Assembly: GCF_900129345.1 (NCBI RefSeq)
Contig: NZ_FQVK01000026.1
Location: forward strand, 1 to 56,202
Direction: 5' to 3'
From: Ruegeria intermedia
Lineage (GTDB): Bacteria > Pseudomonadota > Alphaproteobacteria > Rhodobacterales > Rhodobacteraceae
DNA: 56,202 nucleotides
Below the pieces are notes generated by a model. That model was not told where the DNA came from and did not search any database. It saw only the letters and a list, made by a program, of their open reading frames with translations. Below are positions 10,007-18,314 of this stretch, piece after piece (position 1 is the stretch's first letter; each line of letters opens with the position of its first letter). The translations under genes and the position numbers were made by a program.

Positions 10007-10323
10007 GTGCGCCAGGCCCCGAGCGACCGACTGCAGAGGGGCCGCGCCCGTCGGTTTTTCTCGAACGCCAAAGCTATCGCCGCCGCCGGTTGGCGGATGC
10101 GGCGCGAATGCTGCCCTTTCTGGGCGCTGCGCTGGTCGTGATCCCGTTGTTGTGGCCGCGCGCCGATGTTGCGGGGCTGGGGATGCCCCTGTCGTCCGCC
10201 ATGCTGTACATCTTTATCAGCTGGGCCGGGATGATCGGGGTCAGTTTCCTGTTCGGTCTGGCGGCGCGGCGCATGGTTGCGCGCGAAGACGCCAGTACTG
10301 AGGCTGCCCCATGGCGACCATGA
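10003..10323 (+). CDS. Two-helix membrane protein between response regulator and transporter-kinase
   Basis: A 106-residue protein with a basic N-terminal cytoplasmic region (residues 1-35, several RRR) and two membrane segments, about 37-51 (LPFLGAALVVIPLLW) and 61-84 (LSSAMLYIFISWAGMIGVSFL). Its start overlaps the response regulator stop, and its stop overlaps the start of the SLC5-kinase, so it is translationally coupled on both sides. I do not recognise a named family with certainty. Size and topology recall DUF4212, the small subunit found beside some solute:sodium symporters, so an accessory subunit of the downstream transporter-kinase is a reasonable inference. Confidence 0.8.
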   Translation: MSAPGPERPTAEGPRPSVFLERQSYRRRRLADAARMLPFLGAALVVIPLLWPRADVAGLGMPLSSAMLYIFISWAGMIGVSFLFGLAARRMVAREDASTEAAPWRP

Positions 10324-12989
10324 ACATTCTGATCCTGGTCTGCCTGGGCTATGTGGTGCTGCTGTTCGGCGTCGCCTTCGCAGCCGACCGGATGGCCGCG
10401 GCCGGACGCGGCCGCTGGCTGCGCTCGCCCTTGATCTACACCCTGTCGCTGTCGATCTACTGCACGGCCTGGACATTCTATGGCGCCGTCGGCAGCGCAG
10501 CGCGGTCGGGTCTGGAATTCGTAACGATCTATCTTGGACCGACCCTGGTGATGATCAGCTGGTGGTGGGGCCTGCGCAAGCTGGTGCGGGTGGGGCGCAG
10601 TCAGCGGGTGACCTCGATCGCCGACCTGATCTCGTCGCGCTATGGCAAGTCGAACACGCTGGCGATCTGCGTCACGATCCTGGCCGTGCTGGGGGGCACA
10701 CCGTATATCGCGCTTCAGTTGCAGTCGATCACGTTGTCCTTCTCGATCTTCGCCGAGGCCGACCCGTCGGGCCTGTACCGCGAAGGTGCCAGCGTGTTCT
10801 GGGTGGCGGCCGGGCTGGCGGTGTTCGCCATTCTGTTCGGCACCCGAAACCTGGATGCGAACGAACGTCACCACGGCGTGGTCACGGCCATTGCGTTGGA
10901 ATCGGTGGTCAAACTGTTCGCGTTGCTGGCGGTGGGCATCTTCGTGGTCTGGGGCATCGCCGGCGGAGTGACTCCGATGATGGAGCGGATCGACGCCTCG
11001 GAGATCGGGCGCTGGAACGTGGATGCGGGGCGGTGGATGACGATCACCTTCCTGTCGGCGGCGGCCTTCGTCTGCCTGCCGCGCATGTTCCAGGTGATGG
11101 TCGTCGAAAACGACGACGAGGCGCATCTGCGCACGGCCGCCTGGGCCTTTCCGTTGTACCTGCTGTTGATGAGCCTGTTCGTGGTGCCCATCGCCGTGGT
11201 CGGGCTGGATCTGCTGCCGGCCGGGTCCAACCCCGATCTGTTTGTGCTGACCGTGCCCCTGTCACAAGGCAATGACTGGCTGGCGATGCTGTCCTTCATC
11301 GGAGGGTTTTCCTCGGCCACGTCGATGGTGATCGTCACAGCCATGGCGCTGTCGACGATGGTGTCGAACCATGTGGTCATGCCGATCTGGCTGAACACGC
11401 GCGAGCGGCGCAGCTCGATTTCCGGCGATGTGCGCAACGTGGTTCTGATGGCGCGGCGGATTTCGATCGCCGCGATCATGGCGTTGGGCTTTTTTTATTA
11501 TCGTCTGTCCGGCGGCGGGGCGGCGCTGGCCTCGATCGGATTGGTGGCCTTTGCCGGGATCTCGCAGATCCTGCCCGCGCTGGTCGGCGGGCTGTTCTGG
11601 CGCGGGGCCACCCGAACCGGCGCGTTGGTCGGGCTGAGCGTGGGGTTCGGCCTGTGGGTCTATACGCTGCTGCTGCCGGGGATGGGCGGGGGCATCATGT
11701 CCGCGTCCGTCATCGAAAACGGCCCGTTCGGCATGGGCTGGCTGCGGCCGCAGGCCCTGTTCGGGCTGGAGGGTCTGGACCCGATGACCCATACGGTTCT
11801 GTGGTCGCTGTCGCTGAACGCGCTGGCCTTTTGCGTGGCCTCGCTGCTCAGCTTTCCCAGCCCGCTGGAACGCCTTCAGGGCGCGCAGTTCGTCAACGTG
11901 TTCGACCACTCGGTTGCGCCCGGCGGTTGGACCGGATCGGTGGCGCAGAGCGAAGATCTGATGATCATGACACAGCGGATCCTGGGTGCAGCCCCCGCGC
12001 AGGAGTTCTTTCAGGCCGAAGCCGAACGCCAGGGCGTTCGCGGCCGCCTGCCCGAGCCGACGCCCGGCTTTCTCGAACGGCTCGAGCGCGAGCTGAGCGG
12101 GTCGGTCGGTGCGGCGACGGCCCATGCGATGATCGGGCAGATCGTGGGCGGGTCTTCGGTGTCGGTCGAGGACCTTCTGGCGGTGGCCGACGAATCGGCT
12201 CAGCTGCTGGAATATTCCAGCCAGCTCGAGGCGAAGTCGGCCGAGCTGACCCGGACCGCCCGCAAGCTGCGGGAAGCGAATGAGAAACTGACCCAGATTT
12301 CAATGCAGAAGGACGCCTTTCTGGGTCAGGTCAGCCACGAACTGCGCACGCCCATGACCTCGATCCGGGCGTTTTCCGAGATCATGCGCGACACCGACGG
12401 GCTGAGCGCGGATGAAACCCGCCGCTACGCCACCATCATCCATGACGAGGCGCTGCGCCTGACCCGCCTGCTGGATGATCTGCTGGATCTCAGCGTGCTG
12501 GAAAACGGGCAGGTCAATCTGAACATGGGCGAGGCCAGCCTGCGGACGGTTCTGGACCGTGCGGTGTCCACGGCGTTGGCCGGGGCCGAACGGCGCTTGA
12601 AAGTGCGTCGGTCTCTGCCTTCCGAACGCGTTGCGCTGCACACTGACCTGGACCGGTTGGGGCAGGTATTCATCAACCTGATCTCGAATGCGCAGAAATA
12701 CTGCGACGCCGCCGAGCCGACGCTGACCATTTCCGCCCATGATGTGGGCGGGCAGCTCGTGATCGACTTTGTCGACAATGGCAGCGGCGTGCCGGCCGAT
12801 GCGCAGTCCATGGTGTTCGAGAAGTTCGCGCGCGTGGGGTTCGACAAGGCCGGAGGCGCCGGGCTGGGCCTGGCGATCTGCCGCGAGATCATGCAGCGGC
12901 TGGGGGGCGAGATCGTCTATCTGCCGGGCCAGGGCGGGGCGGCCTTTCGGGTCAGCTTGCCGCTGGCACATCGGCAGGCGGCGCAATGA
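10311..12989 (+). CDS. SLC5-type transporter/histidine kinase fusion (CbrA/CrbS-like)
   Basis: An 892-residue membrane sensor kinase. Residues 1 to about 530 form a sodium:solute symporter-like domain with about 12-13 membrane segments (for example SIYCTAWTFYGAVG and GGTPYIALQLQSI). A linker of about 100 residues follows at the place where CbrA/CrbS proteins carry STAC and PAS domains. Then come a coiled coil, a HisKA domain with phospho-acceptor His676 in QVSHELRTP, and a HATPase domain with INLISNAQKY, DNGSGVP and GAGLGLAI. No receiver is attached. The start at 10311 has GAGG at a good distance; ATG 10320 forms an ATGA overlap with the previous gene and is the alternative. Related kinases control acetate, histidine and carbon use. 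Confidence 0.94.
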   Translation: MATMNILILVCLGYVVLLFGVAFAADRMAAAGRGRWLRSPLIYTLSLSIYCTAWTFYGAVGSAARSGLEFVTIYLGPTLVMISWWWGLRKLVRVGRSQRVTSIADLISSRYGKSNTLAICVTILAVLGGTPYIALQLQSITLSFSIFAEADPSGLYREGASVFWVAAGLAVFAILFGTRNLDANERHHGVVTAIALESVVKLFALLAVGIFVVWGIAGGVTPMMERIDASEIGRWNVDAGRWMTITFLSAAAFVCLPRMFQVMVVENDDEAHLRTAAWAFPLYLLLMSLFVVPIAVVGLDLLPAGSNPDLFVLTVPLSQGNDWLAMLSFIGGFSSATSMVIVTAMALSTMVSNHVVMPIWLNTRERRSSISGDVRNVVLMARRISIAAIMALGFFYYRLSGGGAALASIGLVAFAGISQILPALVGGLFWRGATRTGALVGLSVGFGLWVYTLLLPGMGGGIMSASVIENGPFGMGWLRPQALFGLEGLDPMTHTVLWSLSLNALAFCVASLLSFPSPLERLQGAQFVNVFDHSVAPGGWTGSVAQSEDLMIMTQRILGAAPAQEFFQAEAERQGVRGRLPEPTPGFLERLERELSGSVGAATAHAMIGQIVGGSSVSVEDLLAVADESAQLLEYSSQLEAKSAELTRTARKLREANEKLTQISMQKDAFLGQVSHELRTPMTSIRAFSEIMRDTDGLSADETRRYATIIHDEALRLTRLLDDLLDLSVLENGQVNLNMGEASLRTVLDRAVSTALAGAERRLKVRRSLPSERVALHTDLDRLGQVFINLISNAQKYCDAAEPTLTISAHDVGGQLVIDFVDNGSGVPADAQSMVFEKFARVGFDKAGGAGLGLAICREIMQRLGGEIVYLPGQGGAAFRVSLPLAHRQAAQ

Positions 12990-13066
12990 CGTCGGTTTAA
13001 AGACATTGGTAACCGTCCGGGGTGTAGACCTGAGGGCGAAGTGTTTCAAAGCGATGGAACGATGTG

Positions 13067-14176
13067 ATGTCGAAACCGGTCAGCTCTGCGCTGGCGCGCA
13101 AATTGTCCGCGACACAGCGTGGTACGATGACGGCGTCCCGAGCCGTTCTGCGGGCCTTGCGTTTGGCGCTGGCGCGGTCCGCAGTCGAAGGGTTTCGCCT
13201 TGCGGTCTCGGTGATCGGTGCAAAGCAGGCTGGCCGCAAGGCGGAAGACCTGACCGAAGGGCTGGATGAAGGCTGGTTGTTTCTGCTGGTCGCCGCCGGC
13301 GAGGAGCGCCTTGCCGCGGTTGCACTCGATCCGGGCCTGGTGTCGGCCGTGATCCAGCAACAGACGATCGGCGAGGTCTTGCCCGATCCGCCCGCGCCGC
13401 GGCCTTTCACCGACACCGACGCCGCAATCGTCGCACCGCTGATCGACGGCATGTTCGCCCGGGCGACGGAATTGCTTGAGGATCCGCAGGATGTCGCGCT
13501 GCTGTCAGGGTATGAATACGTCTCACGCGCGGCGGATCTGAGGGCGGTTTCCCTGGCCTTGGTCCAGGAGGCATACGGGCGATATGAGCTGACCGTCGAA
13601 CTGGGCGGCGGTGCGCGACAGGGGGTGGCCGTCTTGTTGCTGCCCGATTTGTCGGACGATTCCGATCCTGGCGATTCACGCAACACCCCCGCCGAGAAGC
13701 GTCTGGCCGAGGCCGCGGGCATCATGCGGGCGGAACTGAACGCCGTGATCACCCGGTTGCAGTTGCCCTTGGCGGAACTCTCGGGGTTGAGCGCGGGCGA
13801 TGTTCTGCCGCTGACGGGGGCCAGGCTGGGGCAGATCGACGTCTTGTCCATCGATCGGGCGCGTGTGGCCACTGGTCGATTGGGCCAATGCGGCGGCATG
13901 CGCGCACTGCGTCTGACCGGCAAATCGGTGAGCCCGTCCGTTTCGACCAAGGATGCCGGGACATTTGTCGAACATGTGGCAAACAGGGTCGACCCTGACA
14001 AATCAGAATCGGAACCCTTGGAGGCGGACGCTTCCGAGGCGGCACATGACGTTCTGGTCTCGGAAATGTCAGTGTCCGAACTGGGCCAAGACGACCTGGA
14101 TTCGATCGGAACGGATCAGCTGGCCGAAAAGATCTCGGAACTGTCGGGCTTGCCCGTGACCCGTTCGTCCTCTTGA
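13067..14176 (+). CDS. Solitary FliM/FliN C-terminal (SpoA) domain protein
   Basis: A 369-residue protein. The C-terminal SpoA domain lies at about residues 222-285 (ELNAVITRLQLPLAEL through GQIDVLSI and GRLGQCGGMRALRL), the fold shared by FliM, FliN and type III secretion C-ring proteins. The N-terminal 200 residues resemble a divergent FliM-like middle domain, but no LSQxEID CheY-binding peptide is seen at the N-terminus. An acidic tail follows SpoA. No other flagellar or secretion gene is within the window. In Rhodobacterales FliM-type proteins can be encoded away from the main cluster, so it may be the true motor switch or a paralogue. GTG 13064 and ATG 13067 both precede the frame. Confidence 0.75.
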   Translation: MSKPVSSALARKLSATQRGTMTASRAVLRALRLALARSAVEGFRLAVSVIGAKQAGRKAEDLTEGLDEGWLFLLVAAGEERLAAVALDPGLVSAVIQQQTIGEVLPDPPAPRPFTDTDAAIVAPLIDGMFARATELLEDPQDVALLSGYEYVSRAADLRAVSLALVQEAYGRYELTVELGGGARQGVAVLLLPDLSDDSDPGDSRNTPAEKRLAEAAGIMRAELNAVITRLQLPLAELSGLSAGDVLPLTGARLGQIDVLSIDRARVATGRLGQCGGMRALRLTGKSVSPSVSTKDAGTFVEHVANRVDPDKSESEPLEADASEAAHDVLVSEMSVSELGQDDLDSIGTDQLAEKISELSGLPVTRSSS

Positions 14177-14192
14177 CGGCAACGTCCGGCGA

Positions 14193-14621
14193 TCAGGCGG
14201 TCGGGCGCATCTGTTCGAGAGTTGGGCGGAGCTGTTCAAGTTCGTACCCGGCCTTTCGGGTGGTTTCGAGAATCTCGTCCACCGGCAGGCTGCCCGCCTG
14301 CCCAAGTGCCCAGACAACCGAGCACCGCGTACCTGAGGCGCAGTAGGCCAGAACCGGACCGGGGCCGCTTTCGATCAGCCTTTTCTGGTGCGACACGTTG
14401 GCCGGCGTCATCGTCTGGTGCGTCAGTTCCAGCACCTCGAACTCCAGCCCGGCCTCGCGTATGGCGCGTCCGATCACGTCGGACTGCATGTGCGGCGGCA
14501 CTTCGGCATTGGGCCTGTTGCAGATGACCTTGGCAAAACCCGCAGCTTTGATCGTGGGGATATCCTCGATCGTGATCTGCGGCGAAACTGAATAGCGGGG
14601 CGTGATTTGGCGAATTTCCAT
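14193..14621 (-). CDS. TIGR01244/DUF442-family phosphatase- or sulfurtransferase-like protein
   Basis: A 142-residue protein of the family fused to beta-lactamase-like hydrolases (Blh) in other bacteria and annotated as sulfur transferase or tyrosine phosphatase-like. It begins with ITPRYSVSPQITIEDI and contains KVICNRPNAE and the active-site loop LAYCASGTRCSVVWAL, where the first Cys sits in a CxxGxRC-type P-loop. The standalone form occurs in many alphaproteobacteria. The ArsR/SqrR-like sensor is 13 kb away, so a shared role in sulfide detoxification is only a possibility. Confidence 0.85.
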   Translation of the reverse strand: MEIRQITPRYSVSPQITIEDIPTIKAAGFAKVICNRPNAEVPPHMQSDVIGRAIREAGLEFEVLELTHQTMTPANVSHQKRLIESGPGPVLAYCASGTRCSVVWALGQAGSLPVDEILETTRKAGYELEQLRPTLEQMRPTA

Positions 14622-14857
14622 GCCGAAGCTTTAGGCCGCGTTTCCGGTTCTGTCCAGTTTTCGCCGCTCGGTTGGGGGCGGGCCGTTTTTGATGTCCGTC
14701 AAGGGCCGATGCGTCATGATGGTGTAGTATCCATGATATCATTTCGTGGTGAGGGGCGCGCGATGCGCAAAAACCTGCCAGAGGGCCGAGGCTTGGGTGG
14801 CGGTTCGCAAAGCCCCTCCCCATATCAGGAATGCTGGCAACATGCGGGAGGATGCCG

Positions 14858-15073
14858 ATGACTGCACATGACTTCTCTGCCGAGATTGCGAGGCTGGAAA
14901 GACAACTGCGTGAGGCGAACCTGGAAACGCGCCTGGCCCTTCAGCCGTCGGTCAGCAAGGTCATCGACCGCATGCGCGCGGAAGGCGTGCCCGTTCCGAC
15001 TCGGCTGCGCCTGTTGGATGCCGCCTTGGTCGAGGACGCCCTTGAGGCGAAATTCGACAATCTGCCGATCTGA
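14858..15073 (+). CDS. Small hypothetical protein with coiled-coil N-terminus
   Basis: A 71-residue soluble protein. Residues 5-35 are heptad-like and charged (EIARLERQLREANLETRL), and the rest is helical with no cysteine. The start at 14858 has GGGAGGA at good spacing. I do not recognise a family. It ends 9 bp before a convergent membrane-protein gene. Strong ribosome binding site and codon use like its neighbours support a real gene. Confidence 0.65.
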   Translation: MTAHDFSAEIARLERQLREANLETRLALQPSVSKVIDRMRAEGVPVPTRLRLLDAALVEDALEAKFDNLPI

Positions 15074-15081
15074 AAGGGCCT

Positions 15082-15300
15082 TCAGCCCAGGGAAATTCCC
15101 AGAATCACCAGCATCAGTCCGATGACGGATAGAAACAGCGCGCCCAGGTTCCAGGGCAGAACGCCTTGGACGGTTGCGCGCAGTTCGTCATCCGGCAGGT
15201 TGGATCTGCGCGCCTTCATCACGCGAAGGATGCACCAGACCAGGCCCGCAAGCCCCGCGACGGACAGGCTTGCGCCGCCCCAGATGAAAAAGTCGAACAT
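15082..15300 (-). CDS. Small two-helix membrane protein
   Basis: A 72-residue protein with two clear membrane segments, about residues 7-27 (WGGASLSVAGLAGLVWCILRV) and 48-70 (PWNLGALFLSVIGLMLVILGI), separated by a charged loop (KARRSNLPDDELRA). The first Cys is inside the membrane segment. Small proteins of this shape are common in Rhodobacterales genomes with no assigned role. Confidence 0.7.
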   Translation of the reverse strand: MFDFFIWGGASLSVAGLAGLVWCILRVMKARRSNLPDDELRATVQGVLPWNLGALFLSVIGLMLVILGISLG

Positions 15301-15461
15301 GGCTCGCCTCGTGTTTCATGCCATGCCGTCGCGGATACCGGATCGTCCGGGGCGGCACAAGTCACAGCCCGGCTCATCTCTTGCGACCGCTGCCGCCCCG
15401 ATGTATCCGGCAGGGTGACCGTCACGCGGGAAACACCAATCACGACTTGGGAGAGACGCCA

Positions 15462-15728
15462 ATGGAAGACATGACCGAAAACCAGGCCGCAGCGAACTAT
15501 CGCGTCACCGCGGGCGAGCTGCGCCAGTTCATCGAAAGGTTCGAGCGTCTGGAGGCCGAAAAGAAGGACATCGCGGATCAGCAGAAGGAAGTGATGGCCG
15601 AGGCCAAGGCCCGCGGCTATGACACCAAGGTCATGCGCAAGGTCATCGCACTGCGCAAGCGCGACAAGGACGATATCGCCGAGGAAGAGGCGGTGTTGGA
15701 AATGTACAAGGAAGCTTTGGGCATGTAG
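15462..15728 (+). CDS. UPF0335/DUF2312 protein
   Basis: An 88-residue helical protein of the DUF2312 family, which is confined mostly to alphaproteobacteria. Marks are YRVTAGELRQFIERFERLE, the DIADQQKEVMAEAKARGYD stretch and the terminal KALRKRD..EEEAVLEMYKEALG pattern. It is likely a short antiparallel helical hairpin; the role is unknown. The start at 15462 follows GGGAGAG and matches the family N-terminus, while the open frame begins far upstream at 15318. Confidence 0.92.
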   Translation: MEDMTENQAAANYRVTAGELRQFIERFERLEAEKKDIADQQKEVMAEAKARGYDTKVMRKVIALRKRDKDDIAEEEAVLEMYKEALGM

Positions 15729-15766
15729 AGCGGCGCGCCATGCCGGGCAGTGCGGGAAGTCGGGGC

Positions 15767-16642
15767 TCAGAGACCCAAAACACGTATGCCCGGCATGGAT
15801 TTCAGCCGCGCAAGGTCCTGTGCATAAAGTTCCGTAAAGGCTTCGACGATGTCGGTACTCCAACCGGGCATGTCCAGTTCTTCCTCGACCTCATGCGGCA
15901 GCGCGTGATCTTCGAACAAGCCGGAAAGATCGGCCAGCAGGGCCGGCCGGTCACCCGAGTTTCCCGGCCGGATCAGTTCCTCCAGCCTGTCCCGGCCGTC
16001 ATCGTCCAGCAGCGATGACAGCAGCGCAAATTCGTTCTCGATCGGCGTTTCGCCAGGCAGGCCACAGATGGCACGGACGATGTCCCCGAAAATGACCGGC
16101 AGATCTTCGTTGGCCCACAAAGTGATAGCCACGTTCGGCGCGAGGTCGCGAATGTCTTCGATCATCGTCAGCCAACTCAGGCAACTGATATCAGTGTTCG
16201 CCAAGGTTTCGGCGCGATCCTCGGGCGGCAAGGCCATCAGGGCCTTTGGGATAAAGCTTCCGGGATTCCTCACACCGACGAACAGTTCCATTTCGGCCTG
16301 CGCAAAGGTCTGCTCGAAAAACGCCAGTCGTTGACCGGCCATGGGATAGAATTGTCCGTCCCTCAGGGCCGTTGGAGTTTCTCCGATGAAGCCCGGGGAT
16401 GTCAAAACTGCTCTTTGGTGCTTGTTGCCGTCGAGCATCAGGCTGCGAAGTCGATCGACGGTTTCCGGCTCGACCTGGCCGTTGGCCAGGTTTTTCAGCG
16501 GCGACATGAACAGCCGGCGACAGCGTTTGGGCCCGTAGAGCAGGACGCCTGCATCGGACAGAAGATCGGAATTCGCTCGCAGGGCATGAAACAAAAGACC
16601 CCCGTCGGTGAAATCTGCGCCAGAGTGAATGGCTAGATGCAT
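15767..16642 (-). CDS. Hypothetical protein, sulfotransferase-like family of Rhodobacterales
   Basis: A 291-residue soluble protein of a conserved but unnamed Rhodobacterales family. The pattern resembles sulfotransferase-like proteins: an N-terminal strand followed by a short loop ([12 protein letters not shown]), a later [15 protein letters not shown] block that recalls the 3'-phosphate-binding R-NP motif of PAPS enzymes, and [22 protein letters not shown] clear PAPS 5'-loop (PKTGGT) is missing. It is convergent with the DUF2312 gene, 38 bp apart, and its promoter faces the IS-rich region. Enzyme activity is doubtful. Confidence 0.6.
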   Translation of the reverse strand: MHLAIHSGADFTDGGLLFHALRANSDLLSDAGVLLYGPKRCRRLFMSPLKNLANGQVEPETVDRLRSLMLDGNKHQRAVLTSPGFIGETPTALRDGQFYPMAGQRLAFFEQTFAQAEMELFVGVRNPGSFIPKALMALPPEDRAETLANTDISCLSWLTMIEDIRDLAPNVAITLWANEDLPVIFGDIVRAICGLPGETPIENEFALLSSLLDDDGRDRLEELIRPGNSGDRPALLADLSGLFEDHALPHEVEEELDMPGWSTDIVEAFTELYAQDLARLKSMPGIRVLGL

Positions 16643-16833
16643 TGCTGAAGCGGTCCTGCGGTTTCCGGTCTTTATCCATCGGGGTACAATCTGTTTGGTT
16701 TGACGTCAAACCACATGGCGTTTCAAGGCCGGGCGCTCGTATTGCCCGATGCATGCGCTACCCCCGGAAAATCGGGCACCGACGTATGCTACGATTTGTT
16801 GTCTTCTGTTCTTCGGCGACAAGGAGACCGGAG

Positions 16834-17126
16834 ATCTCGAAACGCAAGCAGCTTTCGCCGGAATTCAAGGCGAAGGTGGCGCTTGAGGCGCTGAAGGCTG
16901 AGCAGACGGTGGCCAAGCTGGCGAGCCGGTTCGGGGTTCATCCGACCCTGGTCCACGCTTGGAAGAAGACCCTGCCGAAGGCGCGCCCGGCGTGTTCGAG
17001 CGCGGTAGCTCGAAGAAGCCCGGGATTGACGAGGAGCAGGGGAAAGATTTGCACGCCAAGATCGGGGAGTTTGCTGTGGCCAACGACTTTTTGTCCAGAA
17101 AGCTCAAGCCGCGGACCGGCAAGTGA
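16834..17126 (+). pseudogene. IS3-family transposase orfA remnant, start lost and frameshifted
   Basis: Reads [20 protein letters not shown] and [18 protein letters not shown], the helix-turn-helix of IS3-family OrfA. The expected ATG is ATC at 16834-16836. A one-base change near 16975 moves the reading frame: the rest of OrfA ([18 protein letters not shown], then [20 protein letters not shown]) continues in another frame to a TGA at 17124-17126. Beginning ATG at 17135 the sequence looks like the first residues of orfB (MVEPAN) and then stops matching at about 17155. The element is therefore inactive. Confidence 0.85.
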
Positions 17127-17548
17127 GGCGAAAGATGGTTGAGCCAGCCAATACGTGGACCTGTCGCGGTTTGATGCTGCTTCGATTGCTCACCTAAGCG
17201 GCCTTTCCTTCGAATACCAAGGGGCTTTTCCAGCCGAGGGCTGAATGCCTGCGTCGTGGGTAATGGAAGTCGTGGATGTATTCGAAGATTGACAGATCGG
17301 CGGCGCGACAGGTGGGCCAGGACCGCGACCACAAGAGCCCGGCCTTGATCGTTTTGAAGTAGGCCTCGGCCACGGCGTTGTCCTAGCAATTCCCAATTCC
17401 ACTCATCGATACCCGGAAGCCATGCTGGCGCAGAAGCTTCTGATAATCGTGGGAACAATACTGGCTACCGCGATCCGTGTGGTGGATGCAGCCCGTGGGT
17501 GGTCAGTCGCTGCAACGCAAGGGCCATTTTCAACGCCAGGATCGCCCC

Positions 17549-17593
17549 CCCCTCTCGGCAGCATGCTGCGCATGCGCCTGTCGGGCAGTGGAT
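17549..17593. repeat. 45-bp palindromic repeat, copy 1
   Basis: The unit begins CCCCTCTCGGCAGCATGC, has a 3-base variable centre (TGC here), then GCATGCGCC and ends GTGGAT. The centre is two GCATGC palindromes flanking the spacer. It sits inside the IS3 orfB remnant between the codons for NRMKRD and ILALKM. Copy 2 at 17845-17889 differs at the centre and at three or four outer positions only. It looks like a REP- or MITE-like mobile repeat. Confidence 0.8.
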
Positions 17594-17844
17594 CACGCTT
17601 CATGCGGTTGCCAACGGCCCAGCCAATGACACGCCGGGAATGCAGATCAAGGATGATGGCCAGGCAGAGCCAACCTTCACGCGTCAATAAATGGCTGACG
17701 TCCCTCGCCCATTTCTGGTTGGGCTCATCCGCATGGAATTCCCGGTTCAGAAGGTTCGGCGCGACGTTGAAGCTGTGGTTGCTGTCCGTGTTCTTGTTTC
17801 TCCTTGCCGTAGTGCCGTTCTGCCGCGTCAAACGGCCAACGCGA

Positions 17845-17889
17845 CCCCTCTCGGCAGCATGCAAAGCATGCGCCCGCCGGGCAATGGAT
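17845..17889. repeat. 45-bp palindromic repeat, copy 2
   Basis: Same unit and orientation as copy 1 but with AAA at the centre (GCATGC AAA GCATGC) and CGC for TGT in the right arm. It interrupts the orfB remnant between the codons for GFDVGH and GRLTRQ. The centre differs while the palindromic arms are kept, the pattern expected when the folded arms, not the loop, are under constraint. Confidence 0.8.
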
Positions 17890-17944
17890 GTCCGACATCG
17901 AACCCCAGTTCCTTCAGTTTTTCGGTCAGACGTCCACGCGCCCC

Positions 17945-18273
17945 TTTTTCGCGGCCATACTGGTCGCAGTACAGTGGGCCTTCAAATAGGTTGTGTCGAT
18001 CATCACGGTCTTTTCCTCGCCGTGTTCGGCAGTCAGGCCGACCACCATCTGCGCGAAGATACCTTTCTCGCTCCAACGCTTCCACCGGCTGTACAGCGTC
18101 TTGTGCGGACCATATTCCCGAGGAGCGTCCCGCCAGCGCAACCCATTGCGGTTGATGAAGATAATCCCAATCAACACCCGCCTGTCATCGACCCTTGGCT
18201 TGCCGTGCGACTTCGGGAAGAACGGGGCAAGTTTGGCCATCTGCTCGTCGGTCAGCCAGAAAAGGTCGCTCAG
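17945..18273 (-). pseudogene. IS5-family transposase, N-terminal fragment
   Basis: Encodes SDLFWLTDEQMAKLAPFFPK, RVDDRRVLIGIIFINRNGLRWRDAP, YGPHKTLYSRWKRW and KTVMIDTTYLKAH, the first 110 or so residues of an IS5-family (IS427-like) transposase including the first catalytic Asp region (MIDTTYLKAH). It breaks off at about 17945 against the IS3 orfB remnant, and the usual ATG before SDLFWL reads CTG. About half of the transposase is missing. Confidence 0.85.
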
Positions 18274-18314
18274 GTCACCGCTCTGTTTTCCGAGCCGTGA
18301 AACACGCAGCGCGT

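Larger units (their letters stand above)
17156..17940 (-). mobile_element. IS3-family element remnant with opposite orientation
   Basis: The terminal sequence TGGACCTGTCGCGGTTT at 17156-17172 looks like an IS3-type right end (read on the minus strand as ACCGCGACAGGTCCA). OrfB coding sequence follows from 17194 upward on the minus strand. The 5' side of orfB is cut off near 17940, where an IS5-type fragment begins. The neighbouring orfA remnant has the opposite orientation, so at least two events (two insertions, or one inversion) are needed to explain the arrangement. Confidence 0.7.
17194..17940 (-). pseudogene. IS3-family transposase orfB (DDE) pseudogene interrupted twice
   Basis: Segments read in order on the minus strand: GRLTEKLKELGFDVGH, then a 45-bp repeat, then GRLTRQNGT...TDSNHSFNVAPNLLNREF, NQKWARDVSHLLTREGWLCL, DLHSRRVIGWAVGNRMKRD, a second 45-bp repeat, ILALKMALAL, a frameshift, GCIHHTDRGSQYC, a premature TAG after GNC where Tyr is usual, and DNAVAEAYFKTIKAGLLW to FEGKAA. 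The usual first catalytic Asp region (W..D.S) is altered to WARDVS. The gene is dead, with a repeat insertion at two different codons. Confidence 0.85.
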
